From positions 1 through 64,000 of the forward strand of contig JBGOZF010000001.1 of the NCBI GenBank assembly GCA_041480065.1: a DNA stretch of 64,000 nt, written 5' to 3'. The stretch is from Fen-999 sp041480065. Lineage in GTDB: Bacteria; Pseudomonadota; Gammaproteobacteria; Burkholderiales; Rhodocyclaceae. This document shows positions 16,546-27,149 of this stretch, in pieces. The position numbers were made by a program, and so were the translations under genes. Position 1 is the first letter of the stretch. Every line of letters starts with the position of its first letter. The notes beneath the pieces were generated by a model. That model searched no databases, was not told the origin of the DNA, and saw only the letters and a program-made list of their open reading frames with translations.

Positions 16546-18512
16546 ATGAAGCAGAACTACGACGAATCCTCCTTCCGCGTCCTGAAGGGGCTTGAGCCAG
16601 TGCGCGAACGGCCGGGCATGTACACCCGCACCGACTCGCCGACGCACATCATCCAGGAAGTGATCGACAACGCCGCCGACGAGGCCCTGGCCGGCTCGGC
16701 CCGCCATATTCATGTCTGCCTGCACCGCGATGGCTCGGTCTCCGTCACCGACGACGGCCGCGGCATTCCGGTCGGCCCGCACCCTGAGGAGAAAGTGCCG
16801 GTGGTCGTGCTGGCCTTCAACCGGTTGCACGCCGGCGGCAAGTTCGACAAGCGCTCCGGGCAGTCGGCCTACGCCTTTTCAGGCGGCCTGCACGGCGTCG
16901 GCGTGGCGGTGACCAATGCCCTGTCGCACCGCGTCGAGGTCGAGGTTCGGCGTGAAGGCAGGATCCACTCGCTGACCTTCTCCGAAGGCGGCGAAAAGGT
17001 GTCACCGCTCGAGATCGTCGGCGATTGCGGCAAGCAGACCGGCACCCGTGTCCGCGTCTGGCCCGACCCGAAGTACTTCGATACGCCGAAAGTGCCACAG
17101 GCCGAAATGGAGCGCCTGTTGCGTTCGAAAGCCGTGCTGCTGCCCGGCGTCAAGGTCATGCTCGATGTCGAGCAGGCCGACGGCAGCATGCTGTCGAAGA
17201 CCTGGCGCTATCCCGACGGACTGGCCGGTTATCTCGGCGAATTGGCGGGCGGGCAGGAGGCGGTGGCGCCGATCTACGCCAGCGAGAAATATGCCGGTGG
17301 TGAGGACGAGAGTTTCGCCGAGGGCGAAGGTGCTGCCTGGGCCTTGGGCTGGTATCCGGAGGCGGTCGCTTCCGAGTCCTACGTCAATCTCATTCCTACG
17401 GTCGCCGGCGGCACCCATGAATCCGGCCTGCGCACCGGCGTCTTCGATGCCGTCAAGACCTTCATCGAACACCACGCGCTGCTGCCAAGAGGAGTGAAGC
17501 TCCAGCAGGAGGACGTCTGCGCCCGCATGGCCTATGTGCTGTCGGCGCGCATCCTCGATCCGCAGTTCCAGGGCCAGGTGAAGGAGAAGCTCAACTCGCG
17601 CGAAGCCGTCAAGCTGGTCGCCGGCCAGATCCGCGATCCGCTCGAAATCTGGCTCAGCCAGCACGTCGAGGCCGGCAAGGCGATCGCCGAACTCGCCATC
17701 CGCCAGGCGCTGGCGCGGCAGAAGAACGCCCAGAAGGTCGAGAAGAAGAAGCAGTCCGGCGTCGCCGTGCTGCCGGGCAAGCTCACCGACTGCGAGTCGA
17801 CCGACATCGCGGAAAACGAACTCTTCCTGGTCGAAGGCGACTCGGCCGGCGGCTCGGCGAAAATGGCCCGCAACAAGGAGACGCAGGCCATCCTGCCCCT
17901 GCGCGGCAAGGTGCAGAACTCCTGGGAGATCGAACCGAATCGCCTGTTCGCCAATGCCGAGATCCACGACATCGCCGTCGCGCTCGGCGTCGACCCGCAT
18001 GCGCCGACCGACGAACCCGATTTCGCCGGCCTGCGCTACGGCAAGGTGGTCATCATGTCGGATGCCGATGTGGACGGCGCCCACATTCAGACGCTGTTGC
18101 TGACGCTCTTCTTCCGCCATTTCCCGGCGCTGATCCGGCGCGGCCATGTCTTCATCGCCCAGCCGCCGCTCTACCGCGTCGACGTGCCGGCACAGGGCAA
18201 GAAGCGCCCGGCCCGTCGTCTCTATGCGCTCGACGAGGGCGAACTCGAGGCCATTCGCGAACGCTTGGTCAAGGAAGGTTTTCGCGCCGAAGCCATCGAG
18301 GTCGGCCGCTTCAAGGGCCTGGGCGAAATGAACCCCGAACAGTTGCGCGAGACAGCCATGGACCCGGCGACACGCCGCGTACTGCCGGTCGCCGAACGGC
18401 CGGACGCGCATGACGACACGCTGAAACTCTTCAACCTGCTGATGGGCAAGGGCGAAGCCGCCGGCCGCCGCGCCTGGATGGAAGCCAAGGGCCACCTCGC
18501 CGACGCCGACCT

Positions 18513-18516
<4 letters not shown>
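16546..18516 (+). CDS. parE: DNA topoisomerase IV subunit B
   Basis: 656 residues. The GHKL ATPase domain carries EVIDNAADEALAG, DDGRGIPVG and GGLHGVGVAVTNALS; the TOPRIM domain has LVEGDSAGGSA, and DADVDGAHIQTLL; the C-terminal region has RFKGLGEMNPEQL. The ParE assignment over GyrB follows from its pairing with the ParC-type subunit immediately downstream (ATGA overlap) and the shorter length than proteobacterial GyrB. It decatenates daughter chromosomes together with ParC. Confidence 0.95.
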
Positions 18517-20870
<2,354 letters not shown>

Positions 20871-20873
20871 CCG

Positions 20874-21893
20874 TCAGTGCAGCCAATCCATCAGCGCCTG
20901 ACGGTCGAGGGACTCGAGAAGTTGCCGATTGGTCGTGCAGCCGCCGGGCGTATTTGATTGCCTGCCTTCGTAGCAACGCGCGATGTCGTTGACGAGCAGT
21001 ACCTGCGGCGTCGCCCGCGGCAGACGCCGATCGAAGAAGGCCCAATTGGGCCGCACCAGAGGCGTGCAGCCTGACGATTCGGCGGCGTGAAAGCGTTGCT
21101 GCCACGAAGTGCCGTTGCCAATACAGGCGGGCGCCAATCGTTCTCCGGCTGGCAGCGCCGCAATGTGGGCTTCGATGGCGGCAATCGTCTGCTCGTAATC
21201 CCGCATCACCTTCGCGGGACCCCGCGTCTCCTTCAGGTAGTCAAGCCGCTTCTGCTGCGCGGCGATTACCAGGCGCAGGGCGCCTGCCAGCGAAACCGGA
21301 ACCCAGAGGGGATCCTGCCGCTTCTTGATCATGATGTAATTGCCGTAGCGGGGGAAGCCCGCTACCGTGCCGGCCTCCGCCGGTTGCATGAAGGCATCCG
21401 TATCGACCCCCTCCCACTCGTAAGGCCGCTGCCGGGCGCCCAGCAGCTCGGGCTGAATATCGTTTACAACGAACTGCATCAACTGGGTCTCGCCACCGAC
21501 CTCGCGCAGGGTCTTGCCGTTGCGCTCGTACTCGAAGATCGCGAATGCGCCAAACGTGAGGCCGCCACCCAGCGGCAGGTCGCTGCCTTTCGGTTGCCCG
21601 GGAGCTATCTGCGCGTAGCCTGAGAGGTGGCCCCAGGTCTGGGCGCTGAAGCCCACCGGCTGCGCCACGGCCGGCGCGCGCCGAATGATGGCGTCGAGAG
21701 TACGCAACTGCGCGTCGAACCCCTTCAGATCGGCGGCCGAGGCACCGTACGACTTGCTCGTAAATGGCTCGGAGCGGAACTTCCAGGGGCTCCAACGCCC
21801 GGGTTCATCGACAAGGTAGGTGACGTCGGCGCTGACACTTGCCGAAAGTGTACAAAGCGCCAATGCGAAGAAAATCCTCCTGGTCCGCACCAT
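20874..21893 (-). CDS. Secreted protein of unknown function
   Basis: 339 residues from the ATG at 21893, which has a strong GAGGGAGGATC ribosome site; an upstream in-frame ATG (21923) lacks one. A signal peptide (FFALALCTLSASVSA) leads a soluble protein containing several cysteine pairs (ACIGNG, SSGCTPLV, IARCYEG, GGCTTN), suggesting periplasmic disulfides. The stretch LPLGGGLTFGAFAIFEYER and a Trp/Tyr-rich centre are distinctive, but I do not recognise the family. It is convergent with parC and stands alone on its strand. Confidence 0.75.
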   Translation of the reverse strand: MVRTRRIFFALALCTLSASVSADVTYLVDEPGRWSPWKFRSEPFTSKSYGASAADLKGFDAQLRTLDAIIRRAPAVAQPVGFSAQTWGHLSGYAQIAPGQPKGSDLPLGGGLTFGAFAIFEYERNGKTLREVGGETQLMQFVVNDIQPELLGARQRPYEWEGVDTDAFMQPAEAGTVAGFPRYGNYIMIKKRQDPLWVPVSLAGALRLVIAAQQKRLDYLKETRGPAKVMRDYEQTIAAIEAHIAALPAGERLAPACIGNGTSWQQRFHAAESSGCTPLVRPNWAFFDRRLPRATPQVLLVNDIARCYEGRQSNTPGGCTTNRQLLESLDRQALMDWLH

Positions 21894-22027
21894 CTGATCC
21901 TCCCTCGACGATAGCAATCGCATGCCGACACGGCATCCGACGATTATTGACGATCGGAGGCATCCGGCAATAGCCCAGATGCATCATCTTTGTGTGGCCA
22001 GCTGGGCCCGATCCCGGCGAGAAGAGA

Positions 22028-22360
22028 TCAGTGCAGGCGGTGCACCGTGGCTGTCGCAGTCAGGCCCAGGTTCACATGGACGACGCGGTGTCCCAGCGTC
22101 ACCACATCGCCCGGTTGTCGGTTGTCGCCGGTGTCGCTGAACTCGAACGCATAAACACGGCGCAGCATGAGCGTGCCGGCGTCGTTGCGCGCCGGCCTGA
22201 TGCTACTGACGGAAACCGATTCGTCGAGGAATTGCAAACCCTCGGACTCGCACGCCCTGCGAGCAGCGAGAACGGCAACGTCGCGCGCCTTGAGACTGTC
22301 GAGCCAGAACCAGGCCATTGCCAGAACGGCAACCACGCCGGCAATCTCCAGGGTAGGCAC
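22028..22360 (-). CDS. DUF3301 family small membrane-anchored protein
   Basis: 110 residues with an N-terminal membrane helix (IAGVVAVLAMAWFWLDSL) followed by RDVAVLAARRACESEGLQFLDESV, and a soluble tail (LRRVYAFEFSDTGDNRQPGDV), the hallmarks of DUF3301. Function unknown. Start is a GTG at 22360. It lies 24 bases downstream of the small Cys-containing protein gene on the same strand and is probably co-transcribed with it. Confidence 0.8.
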   Translation of the reverse strand: MPTLEIAGVVAVLAMAWFWLDSLKARDVAVLAARRACESEGLQFLDESVSVSSIRPARNDAGTLMLRRVYAFEFSDTGDNRQPGDVVTLGHRVVHVNLGLTATATVHRLH

Positions 22361-22384
22361 AACGGTCCGCCGAGACCGACGGGA

Positions 22385-22603
22385 TTAAGTCTGGCCGTTC
22401 AGAATCCTGGCCTTGCTCTGGGCTTCAGCCTTGTTGATGGCAGTCATTTGCTTGCCGAAGGCCTCGCGCTCTTCCGGGCTGCGCTTGGTCACTTCGATAC
22501 TCTTGATGCAGCGCCAGCGCTTGCCGCCCTTGGTATCGATCTGGCGCATTTCTTCCCGGGGATGGTAGGTCCGGCAGTGGTAACAGTAGAGTGTGTCAGC
22601 CAT
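22385..22603 (-). CDS. Small cysteine-motif protein, unknown
   Basis: 72 residues starting MADTLYCYHCRTYHPREEM. One CxxC pair (CYHC) and a later single Cys (RWRCIKS) plus His residues could bind zinc, but a full ribbon is not evident. The C-terminal half is charged and helical (SPEEREAFGKQMTAINKAEA). I do not recognise a family with a known role. It is transcribed toward the DUF3301 gene, and a possible extended -10 (TATAAT, minus strand 22759-22754) lies about 150 bases upstream. Confidence 0.7.
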   Translation of the reverse strand: MADTLYCYHCRTYHPREEMRQIDTKGGKRWRCIKSIEVTKRSPEEREAFGKQMTAINKAEAQSKARILNGQT

Positions 22604-22669
22604 GTATCGAAAGGAACACTTTGTTGGTTGCAGCGGCCATTGTCGGCCATGTAGTCAAAACAAGCCAAG

Positions 22670-22697
22670 AAACGAAGAGGCCACCCGACGGTGGCCT
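22670..22697 (-). terminator. Hairpin downstream of tRNA genes
   Basis: On the minus strand GGCCACC (22696-22690) pairs with GGTGGCC (22685-22679), followed by a T-rich TCTTCGTTTCTT. It fits a terminator for the tRNA-Ser/tRNA-Arg transcript. It also lies between a possible promoter at 22754-22759 and the small Cys protein gene, so an attenuating role is conceivable. Confidence 0.6.
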
Positions 22698-22850
22698 GAC
22701 TTTCTTTTCCTGTCGGCGCGCCCTGTGGGGTTGGGCCAAGGCACACAAATTCCATTATAGCATAGTCGGCCCGCCGGAATCGACCCCGGTTCCCCCATCC
22801 GGCTGGACGTGGGCCAGACGACGACCCGCGATGGCCCTTCGTAAGTAAAT

Positions 22851-22927
22851 TGGCGCGCCCGGCAGGATTCGAACCCACGACCCCCTGGTTCGTAGCCAGG
22901 TACTCTATCCAACTGAGCTACGGGCGC
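22851..22927 (-). tRNA. tRNA-Arg (ACG)
   Basis: 77 nt including an encoded CCA. The acceptor GCGCCCG pairs with CGGGCGC, the D-arm GCTCAGTTGGATAGAGT is canonical, the anticodon arm CCTGG-CTACGAA-CCAGG gives anticodon ACG, and the T-loop is TTCGAAT. It follows tRNA-Ser on the same strand. Confidence 0.97.
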
Positions 22928-22956
22928 TTCGGAAGGCTGCGGATTATACAGCCTTT

Positions 22957-23049
22957 TGGCGGAGACGCAGGGATTCGAACCCTGGATCCAGTTTTTGACC
23001 GGATGCTCCCTTAGCAGGGGAGTGCCTTCGACCACTCGGCCACGTCTCC
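22957..23049 (-). tRNA. tRNA-Ser (GCT)
   Basis: 93 nt including CCA. The acceptor GGAGACG pairs with CGTCTCC, the anticodon loop CTGCTAA gives GCT, and the long variable arm (CATCCGGTCAAAAACTGGAT) marks a class II serine tRNA. T-loop TTCGAAT. Confidence 0.97.
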
Positions 23050-23080
23050 AAAAGGTGCGCGATGATAACCGCTACGCACC
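23050..23080 (-). terminator. Possible terminator after lysC
   Basis: On the minus strand GGTGCG (23080-23075) pairs with CGCACC (23059-23054) and is followed directly by TTTT, between the lysC stop and the tRNA-Ser start. The loop is 15 bases and the stem short, so strength is uncertain. Confidence 0.45.
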
Positions 23081-23093
23081 TCGCGGGTCAAAC

Positions 23094-24335
23094 TCAGGCG
23101 GCGGTCTGATCGAGTTCGAACGCCCGATGCAGGACGCGCACGGCAAGTTCCATGTACTTTTCGTCGACCACCACCGAGACCTTGATTTCGGAGGTCGAGA
23201 TCATCTGGATGTTGATGCCTTCCTCGGCCAGGGCGCGGAACATCTTGCTGGCGACGCCCGGGTGCGAGCGCATGCCGACGCCGACCGCGGAGACCTTGCA
23301 GATATGGTTGTCGCCCTCGATGGCGCGGGCGCCGACGTGGGGCTTGATCTGTTCCTCGAGGATCTTCTTCGTGCGCGCAAACTCGCCGCGCGGCACCGTG
23401 AACGAAAAGTCGGTGGTGCCATCGTGGCCGACGTTCTGGATGATCATGTCGACGTCCACGTTGGCCTCGGCAATCGGGCCGAGGATCTGGTAGGCGATGC
23501 CGGGACGGTCGGGCACGCCGAGCACGGTCAGCTTGGCTTCGTCGCGATTGAAGGCGATGCCGGAAATGATCGGTTGTTCCATCTTGCTGTCTTCCTCGAA
23601 AGTGATGAGCGTGCCCAGGGTTTCCTTCCCTTCCTCTTCGAAGCTGGAAAGCACGCGCAGTTTGACCTTGTACTTGCCGGCAAATTCGACCGAGCGAATC
23701 TGCAGCACCTTGGAGCCGAGACTGGCCATCTCCAGCATCTCCTCGAAGGTGATGCGGTCGAGCTTGCGAGCCTCCGGCACGATGCGGGGATCGGTCGTGT
23801 ATACGCCATCCACATCGGTGTAGATCTGACACTCGTCCGCCTTCAGAGCCGCCGCCAGGGCAACGCCGGAGGTATCGGAGCCGCCACGGCCCAGCGTCGT
23901 GATATTTCCTGCCTCGTCGACGCCCTGGAAACCGGCAACGATCACCACCGTGTCCGCATCGAGATCGGCCCGGATACTGTCGGAGTCGATATCAAGGATC
24001 CGGGCCTTGGTGAACGCGCTGTCGGTCAGGATCCTCACCTGCCCGCCAGTGTAGCTCTTCGCCTTGAGACCAAGATCCTTGAGCACCATCGCCAGCAGGG
24101 CAATGCTGACCTGTTCGCCGGTGGACACCATGACGTCGAACTCGCGCGGGTCGGGCTGCGGCGAGACATCCTTGGCCAGCGCAATCAGCCGGTTGGTTTC
24201 GCCGCTCATGGCGGACACCACCACTACCAACTGATGGCCCTTGGCCTTCCACCGAGCCACGCGGCGGGCGACGTTGCGAATGCGGTCCGGCGATCCCATC
24301 GAGGTGCCGCCGTATTTCTGAACAATTAGAGCCAT
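23094..24335 (-). CDS. lysC: Aspartate kinase
   Basis: 413 residues; phosphorylates aspartate, the first step toward lysine, threonine and methionine. The kinase domain begins VQKYGGTSMGS and has STGEQVS, GFQGVDEAGNITTLGRGGSD and YTDVDGVYTTDPR; two ACT domains follow (about 265-335 and 345-410), containing VPDRPGIAYQIL and ISTSEIKVSVVV, the site of feedback inhibition. The length matches the type in which an internal start (near MEQPIISG) can yield a small regulatory subunit. It lies upstream of tRNA-Ser on the same strand; dapA of the same pathway is at 32.6 kb. Confidence 0.95.
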   Translation of the reverse strand: MALIVQKYGGTSMGSPDRIRNVARRVARWKAKGHQLVVVVSAMSGETNRLIALAKDVSPQPDPREFDVMVSTGEQVSIALLAMVLKDLGLKAKSYTGGQVRILTDSAFTKARILDIDSDSIRADLDADTVVIVAGFQGVDEAGNITTLGRGGSDTSGVALAAALKADECQIYTDVDGVYTTDPRIVPEARKLDRITFEEMLEMASLGSKVLQIRSVEFAGKYKVKLRVLSSFEEEGKETLGTLITFEEDSKMEQPIISGIAFNRDEAKLTVLGVPDRPGIAYQILGPIAEANVDVDMIIQNVGHDGTTDFSFTVPRGEFARTKKILEEQIKPHVGARAIEGDNHICKVSAVGVGMRSHPGVASKMFRALAEEGINIQMISTSEIKVSVVVDEKYMELAVRVLHRAFELDQTAA

Positions 24336-24442
24336 GACAATCGGTCTGGGGAAAAAAGCTTTGCATTATAACGGGTTGCACAATGAATTGACATCGGACG
24401 CAACCCGTCCGGGAATTATTTCTATGAAAATTCGAAAAATAC

Positions 24443-24471
24443 TTGTATGGCAGAACAATATTGGCTATTCT
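24443..24471 (+). promoter_or_regulatory. Putative sigma-70 promoter of HTH gene
   Basis: TTGTAT at 24443-24448 and TATTCT at 24466-24471 with 17 bases between, in an unusually AT-rich stretch (about 24360-24500), roughly 90 bases ahead of the regulator start. Pattern match only. Confidence 0.45.
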
Positions 24472-24559
24472 TTACCGATATGACTTCGGTTATAGCAGTC
24501 TGCCCGGCGTCATACATGTTCGTCGTATAAGGTCATTACAAACTGGAGGAATAACCGCA

Positions 24560-24856
24560 ATGAAAACCACAGAGAAACTGGATGTCCGCGAAATCCGGCG
24601 CAAGCTCGGCCTCAACCAACAACAATTCTGGTCGAAACTGGGTGTCACCCAGAGCGGCGGATCCCGCTACGAGAGCGGCCGCAACATCCCGCGCCCCGTC
24701 CAACAACTGCTGCGCCTTGTCCATGTCGAGCAGATCGATATCAACAAGGTCAGGCGCGAGGACTTCGAAGTCGTCGAATTCCTGAAGAGCCAAGATCTCG
24801 ACACGTTCAAGAGCCTGAAGAAACAGGCCCGCGCGTTCATGAAGAAGGCCGCCTGA
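24560..24856 (+). CDS. Small helix-turn-helix regulator
   Basis: 98 residues starting at the ATG at 24560 behind a strong GGAGGA site. The N-terminal half is an HTH of the XRE/Cro type (VREIRRKLGLNQQQFWSKLG then VTQSGGSRYESGR), in which the turn and recognition helix are clear. The C-terminal half is basic and helical (KSLKKQARAFMKKAA). No target gene is adjacent; it is flanked by lysC (divergent) and a radical SAM gene (convergent), so it may act elsewhere or on its own promoter. Confidence 0.8.
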   Translation: MKTTEKLDVREIRRKLGLNQQQFWSKLGVTQSGGSRYESGRNIPRPVQQLLRLVHVEQIDINKVRREDFEVVEFLKSQDLDTFKSLKKQARAFMKKAA

Positions 24857-24872
24857 AGACCAGTCGTCTGAA

Positions 24873-25724
24873 TCAGGGGCTGACGTCGACCGTCAGCCCC
24901 GTTTTACGAATCTGCGTGGCGACATCCTCCAGCCAGGCCGCTGAGACGGCTTCCAATCGGGGAGCTTCGGTTTGGGCCGACGGTCGAGCGAGACCGTACA
25001 GGTGGACGCCGCGAATATGATTGCGAAATCGGCCGAGAAAAGCCGTCAGGGCTGCCACGTCGCTGTCTGACGGTTGCCTCCCGTCGACGGCGAAAAGACA
25101 GGTTTGCACCCAGGTCGGACACAGGAGCGCGCAAACGCTCAGGCGGCGTTCGATGCTATCCATCCTCAGTCGAACACCGTTGATGCGCGCCACGGCCGCG
25201 CTCACGGCCGCATCGACCTTGAACCAGACCTCCCCGCCGACTTCGCCCATGCGTCGCAGCCCCTGCCGCACCGCGGCTCTGTCCACCAGACTGCCATTGG
25301 TAATTAGACGCAGTTTGACGTCAGGCAGCAGATTCCGCCGCATCAATGCGTCGATTACCACTTCCACGGCCTGAGGAAACTCAGCAGCGCTCGTCGGTTC
25401 GCCGTTGCCGGAGAAGGCGATGTCGATCAGCCGGCGCTGTCCCTCGGGCACGCGCTGGCGCAAGAAGTCGCCGACGAGAATATCGTCCAGCATCGCATCG
25501 AGTTCCCGGGCCAATCGGCTCAGATCTATCGGCGGCGGCCCGCCACGGGTCAGCCCAGGCACCTGGCAGTAGATACACCGCCAGTTGCAGGCGTTGTTCG
25601 GATTGAGGTTGATGCCGACCGAAACACCCCCCGCCCGTCGCGATACGACGGGGTACACGTAGAGCATGCCCGACGAATCGCGGGAGTGGTCCTGTACGGT
25701 GAGCGGCTGCGAAGTCGGTGCCAT
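24873..25724 (-). CDS. Radical SAM protein
   Basis: 283 residues. The CNWRCIYC motif (CxxxCxxC, near residue 47) binds the 4Fe-4S cluster that cleaves S-adenosylmethionine; the GNGEPT block and LRLITNGSL follow as in many radical SAM barrels. The substrate is not evident. It is divergent from queD by about 44 bases, which hints at a link to modified-base or pterin chemistry, but the motif pattern is not that of QueE with certainty. The extreme 3' end doubles as the terminator of the convergent HTH gene. Confidence 0.82.
   Translation of the reverse strand: MAPTSQPLTVQDHSRDSSGMLYVYPVVSRRAGGVSVGINLNPNNACNWRCIYCQVPGLTRGGPPPIDLSRLARELDAMLDDILVGDFLRQRVPEGQRRLIDIAFSGNGEPTSAAEFPQAVEVVIDALMRRNLLPDVKLRLITNGSLVDRAAVRQGLRRMGEVGGEVWFKVDAAVSAAVARINGVRLRMDSIERRLSVCALLCPTWVQTCLFAVDGRQPSDSDVAALTAFLGRFRNHIRGVHLYGLARPSAQTEAPRLEAVSAAWLEDVATQIRKTGLTVDVSP
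24876..24905 (+). terminator. Strong terminator overlapping the convergent gene end
   Basis: GGGGCTGACG (24876-24885) pairs perfectly with CGTCAGCCCC (24891-24900) with a TCGAC loop, followed by GTTTTAC. It should end the HTH transcript. It lies almost wholly inside the last codons of the radical SAM gene read on the other strand. Confidence 0.8.
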
Positions 25725-25768
25725 GGAAGCCCGATATAATGGGGCCTCCTGAGCTTACCATCGATCCC

Positions 25769-26236
25769 ATGCTGATCACGCGCCGCCTCGAATTCGATGC
25801 CGGCCATCGCATCCCCGACCACCAAAGCCAGTGCCGGCACCTGCACGGGCACCGCTATGCGATCGAAATCACCCTTGCCGGCGATATCATCGAGGCGGCC
25901 GGCGAACCGGAAAATGGCATGGTGATGGACTTTTCGCACGTGAAACTGCTGGCGAAGCAGACCCTGGTCGACCAATGGGATCATGCCTTCCTCGCCTTCC
26001 GCGGCGATACCGCGGTCACTGCCTTCCTGGCCACGCTGCCTGGCCACAAGACCGTACTGCTCGACGCCGTGCCGACTGCGGAGAACCTTGCCCGCATCGC
26101 ATTCGCGACGCTTGATCCGGTCTACCGAGACACTTACGGCAATCAGTTGCGTTTGGATCGCATCCGCATCTACGAGACCCCGAACTGCTGGGCGGACGCG
26201 ACCCGTGCCGATATCCAACAAGGTAGAATCGCCTAG
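25769..26236 (+). CDS. queD: 6-carboxytetrahydropterin synthase (QueD family)
   Basis: 155 residues from the ATG at 25769. Zinc ligands are visible in FDAGHRI and CRHLHGHRY; the catalytic Cys precedes RHLHGH, WDHAFLA carries the Asp-His pair, and ETPNCWA the C-terminal Glu. QueD makes the carboxytetrahydropterin intermediate of queuosine and 7-deazaguanine synthesis. The protein is longer than some QueD enzymes (about 120 residues), so a close PTPS relative remains possible. A tRNA-Ser gene follows within 21 bases. Confidence 0.88.
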   Translation: MLITRRLEFDAGHRIPDHQSQCRHLHGHRYAIEITLAGDIIEAAGEPENGMVMDFSHVKLLAKQTLVDQWDHAFLAFRGDTAVTAFLATLPGHKTVLLDAVPTAENLARIAFATLDPVYRDTYGNQLRLDRIRIYETPNCWADATRADIQQGRIA

Positions 26237-26256
26237 CCAAAGAGTCCCTGGACCAT

Positions 26257-26344
26257 GGAGGTGTGGCAGAGTGGTCGATTGCACCGGTCTTGAAAACCGG
26301 CAACGGGCAACCGTTCGTGAGTTCGAATCTCACCGCCTCCGCCA
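26257..26344 (+). tRNA. tRNA-Ser (TGA)
   Basis: 88 nt including CCA. The acceptor GGAGGTG pairs with CACCGCCTCC in its first seven positions, the anticodon arm CCGGT-CTTGAAA-ACCGG gives TGA, a long variable arm marks serine, and the T-loop is TTCGAAT. Confidence 0.96.
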
Positions 26345-26409
26345 GCCCTTGAAACTTCGCCACATAACCCCACTCTAAGCGACTGGTTGTCACTCACAGG
26401 AGTTACACA

Positions 26410-27105
26410 ATGGAAGACAGATTCGACGTCCTTCGAACCAGCACTGTCGGCAGCGGCGCGCTGCAGCAGAACCGCGTCTTGCGCAACACCTACGCGCTCC
26501 TGGCGCTGTCGATGATACCGACCGTACTCGGTGCTTTTGCCGGCGTGCAACTGAATTTCTCTTTCCTCGCCGGTAACCCGGTGATTGGTTTGCTGATCTT
26601 CCTCGGCGTCGCCTGGGGCCTGATGTGGGGCATCCAGCGCAACAAGGACAGCGGTGTCGGTGTTCTGCTGCTTCTCGGCTTCACCTTCCTCATGGGGGTG
26701 ATGCTCGGGCCGATCCTGCAAGTGGCGCTCGGGTTCTCGAACGGCGGCAGACTGATCGCGATGGCGGCGGGTGGCACCGGCGCGATCTTCTTCGCCCTGG
26801 CCGGCGTCGCCTCGACCACCAAGCGGGATCTCTCGGGCCTCGGCAAGTTCCTGTTCGCCGGACTGATCCTCTTGATCGTCGCCAGCCTGGCCAACATGTT
26901 CTTCCACATTCCGGCGCTGGCGCTGGCACTGTCGGCAATCGCGGTGGTGATCTTCTCCGCCTACATCCTGTTCGATATCAACCGCATCGTCCAGGGTGGC
27001 GAGACCAACTACGTCGTCGCGACATTGGCGGTCTATCTCGACATCTACAACGTCTTCGTCAACCTGCTGAACCTGTTGATGGCCTTCAGCGGCGAGCGCG
27101 ACTGA
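26410..27105 (+). CDS. Bax inhibitor-1/YccA family membrane protein
   Basis: 231 residues with seven predicted helices after a cytoplasmic N-terminus (MEDRFDVLRTST). The family core ILFDINRIVQGGETNYVVAT and the final helix (DIYNVFVNLLNLLMAF) are typical of YccA/YbhL proteins of the inner membrane, which modulate FtsH-type proteolysis or ion leak. It has its own terminator downstream and stands alone. Confidence 0.9.
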   Translation: MEDRFDVLRTSTVGSGALQQNRVLRNTYALLALSMIPTVLGAFAGVQLNFSFLAGNPVIGLLIFLGVAWGLMWGIQRNKDSGVGVLLLLGFTFLMGVMLGPILQVALGFSNGGRLIAMAAGGTGAIFFALAGVASTTKRDLSGLGKFLFAGLILLIVASLANMFFHIPALALALSAIAVVIFSAYILFDINRIVQGGETNYVVATLAVYLDIYNVFVNLLNLLMAFSGERD

Positions 27106-27122
27106 GTCTTGGCATCACTTGG

Positions 27123-27149
27123 AAAAGGCGGCTGCGGCCGCCTTTTTTC
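27123..27149. terminator. Bidirectional terminator
   Basis: AAAAGGCGGC and GCCGCCTTTTTT form a GC-rich hairpin with flanking A and T runs between the Bax-inhibitor-like gene and the convergent rlmD end, so it can act in both directions. Confidence 0.85.

Noticed and set aside
22755..22810. A tRNA-like fragment (GGGGTCGATTCCGGC on the minus strand) after tRNA-Arg
   Set aside because: I could not form a consistent T-arm and acceptor stem; the resemblance is limited to the T-loop-like TCGATTC.
23094..23600. Separate gene for a LysC beta subunit from an internal start
   Set aside because: An internal start near MEQPIISG is known in some LysC types, but I see no decisive ribosome site here, so only the full gene is listed.
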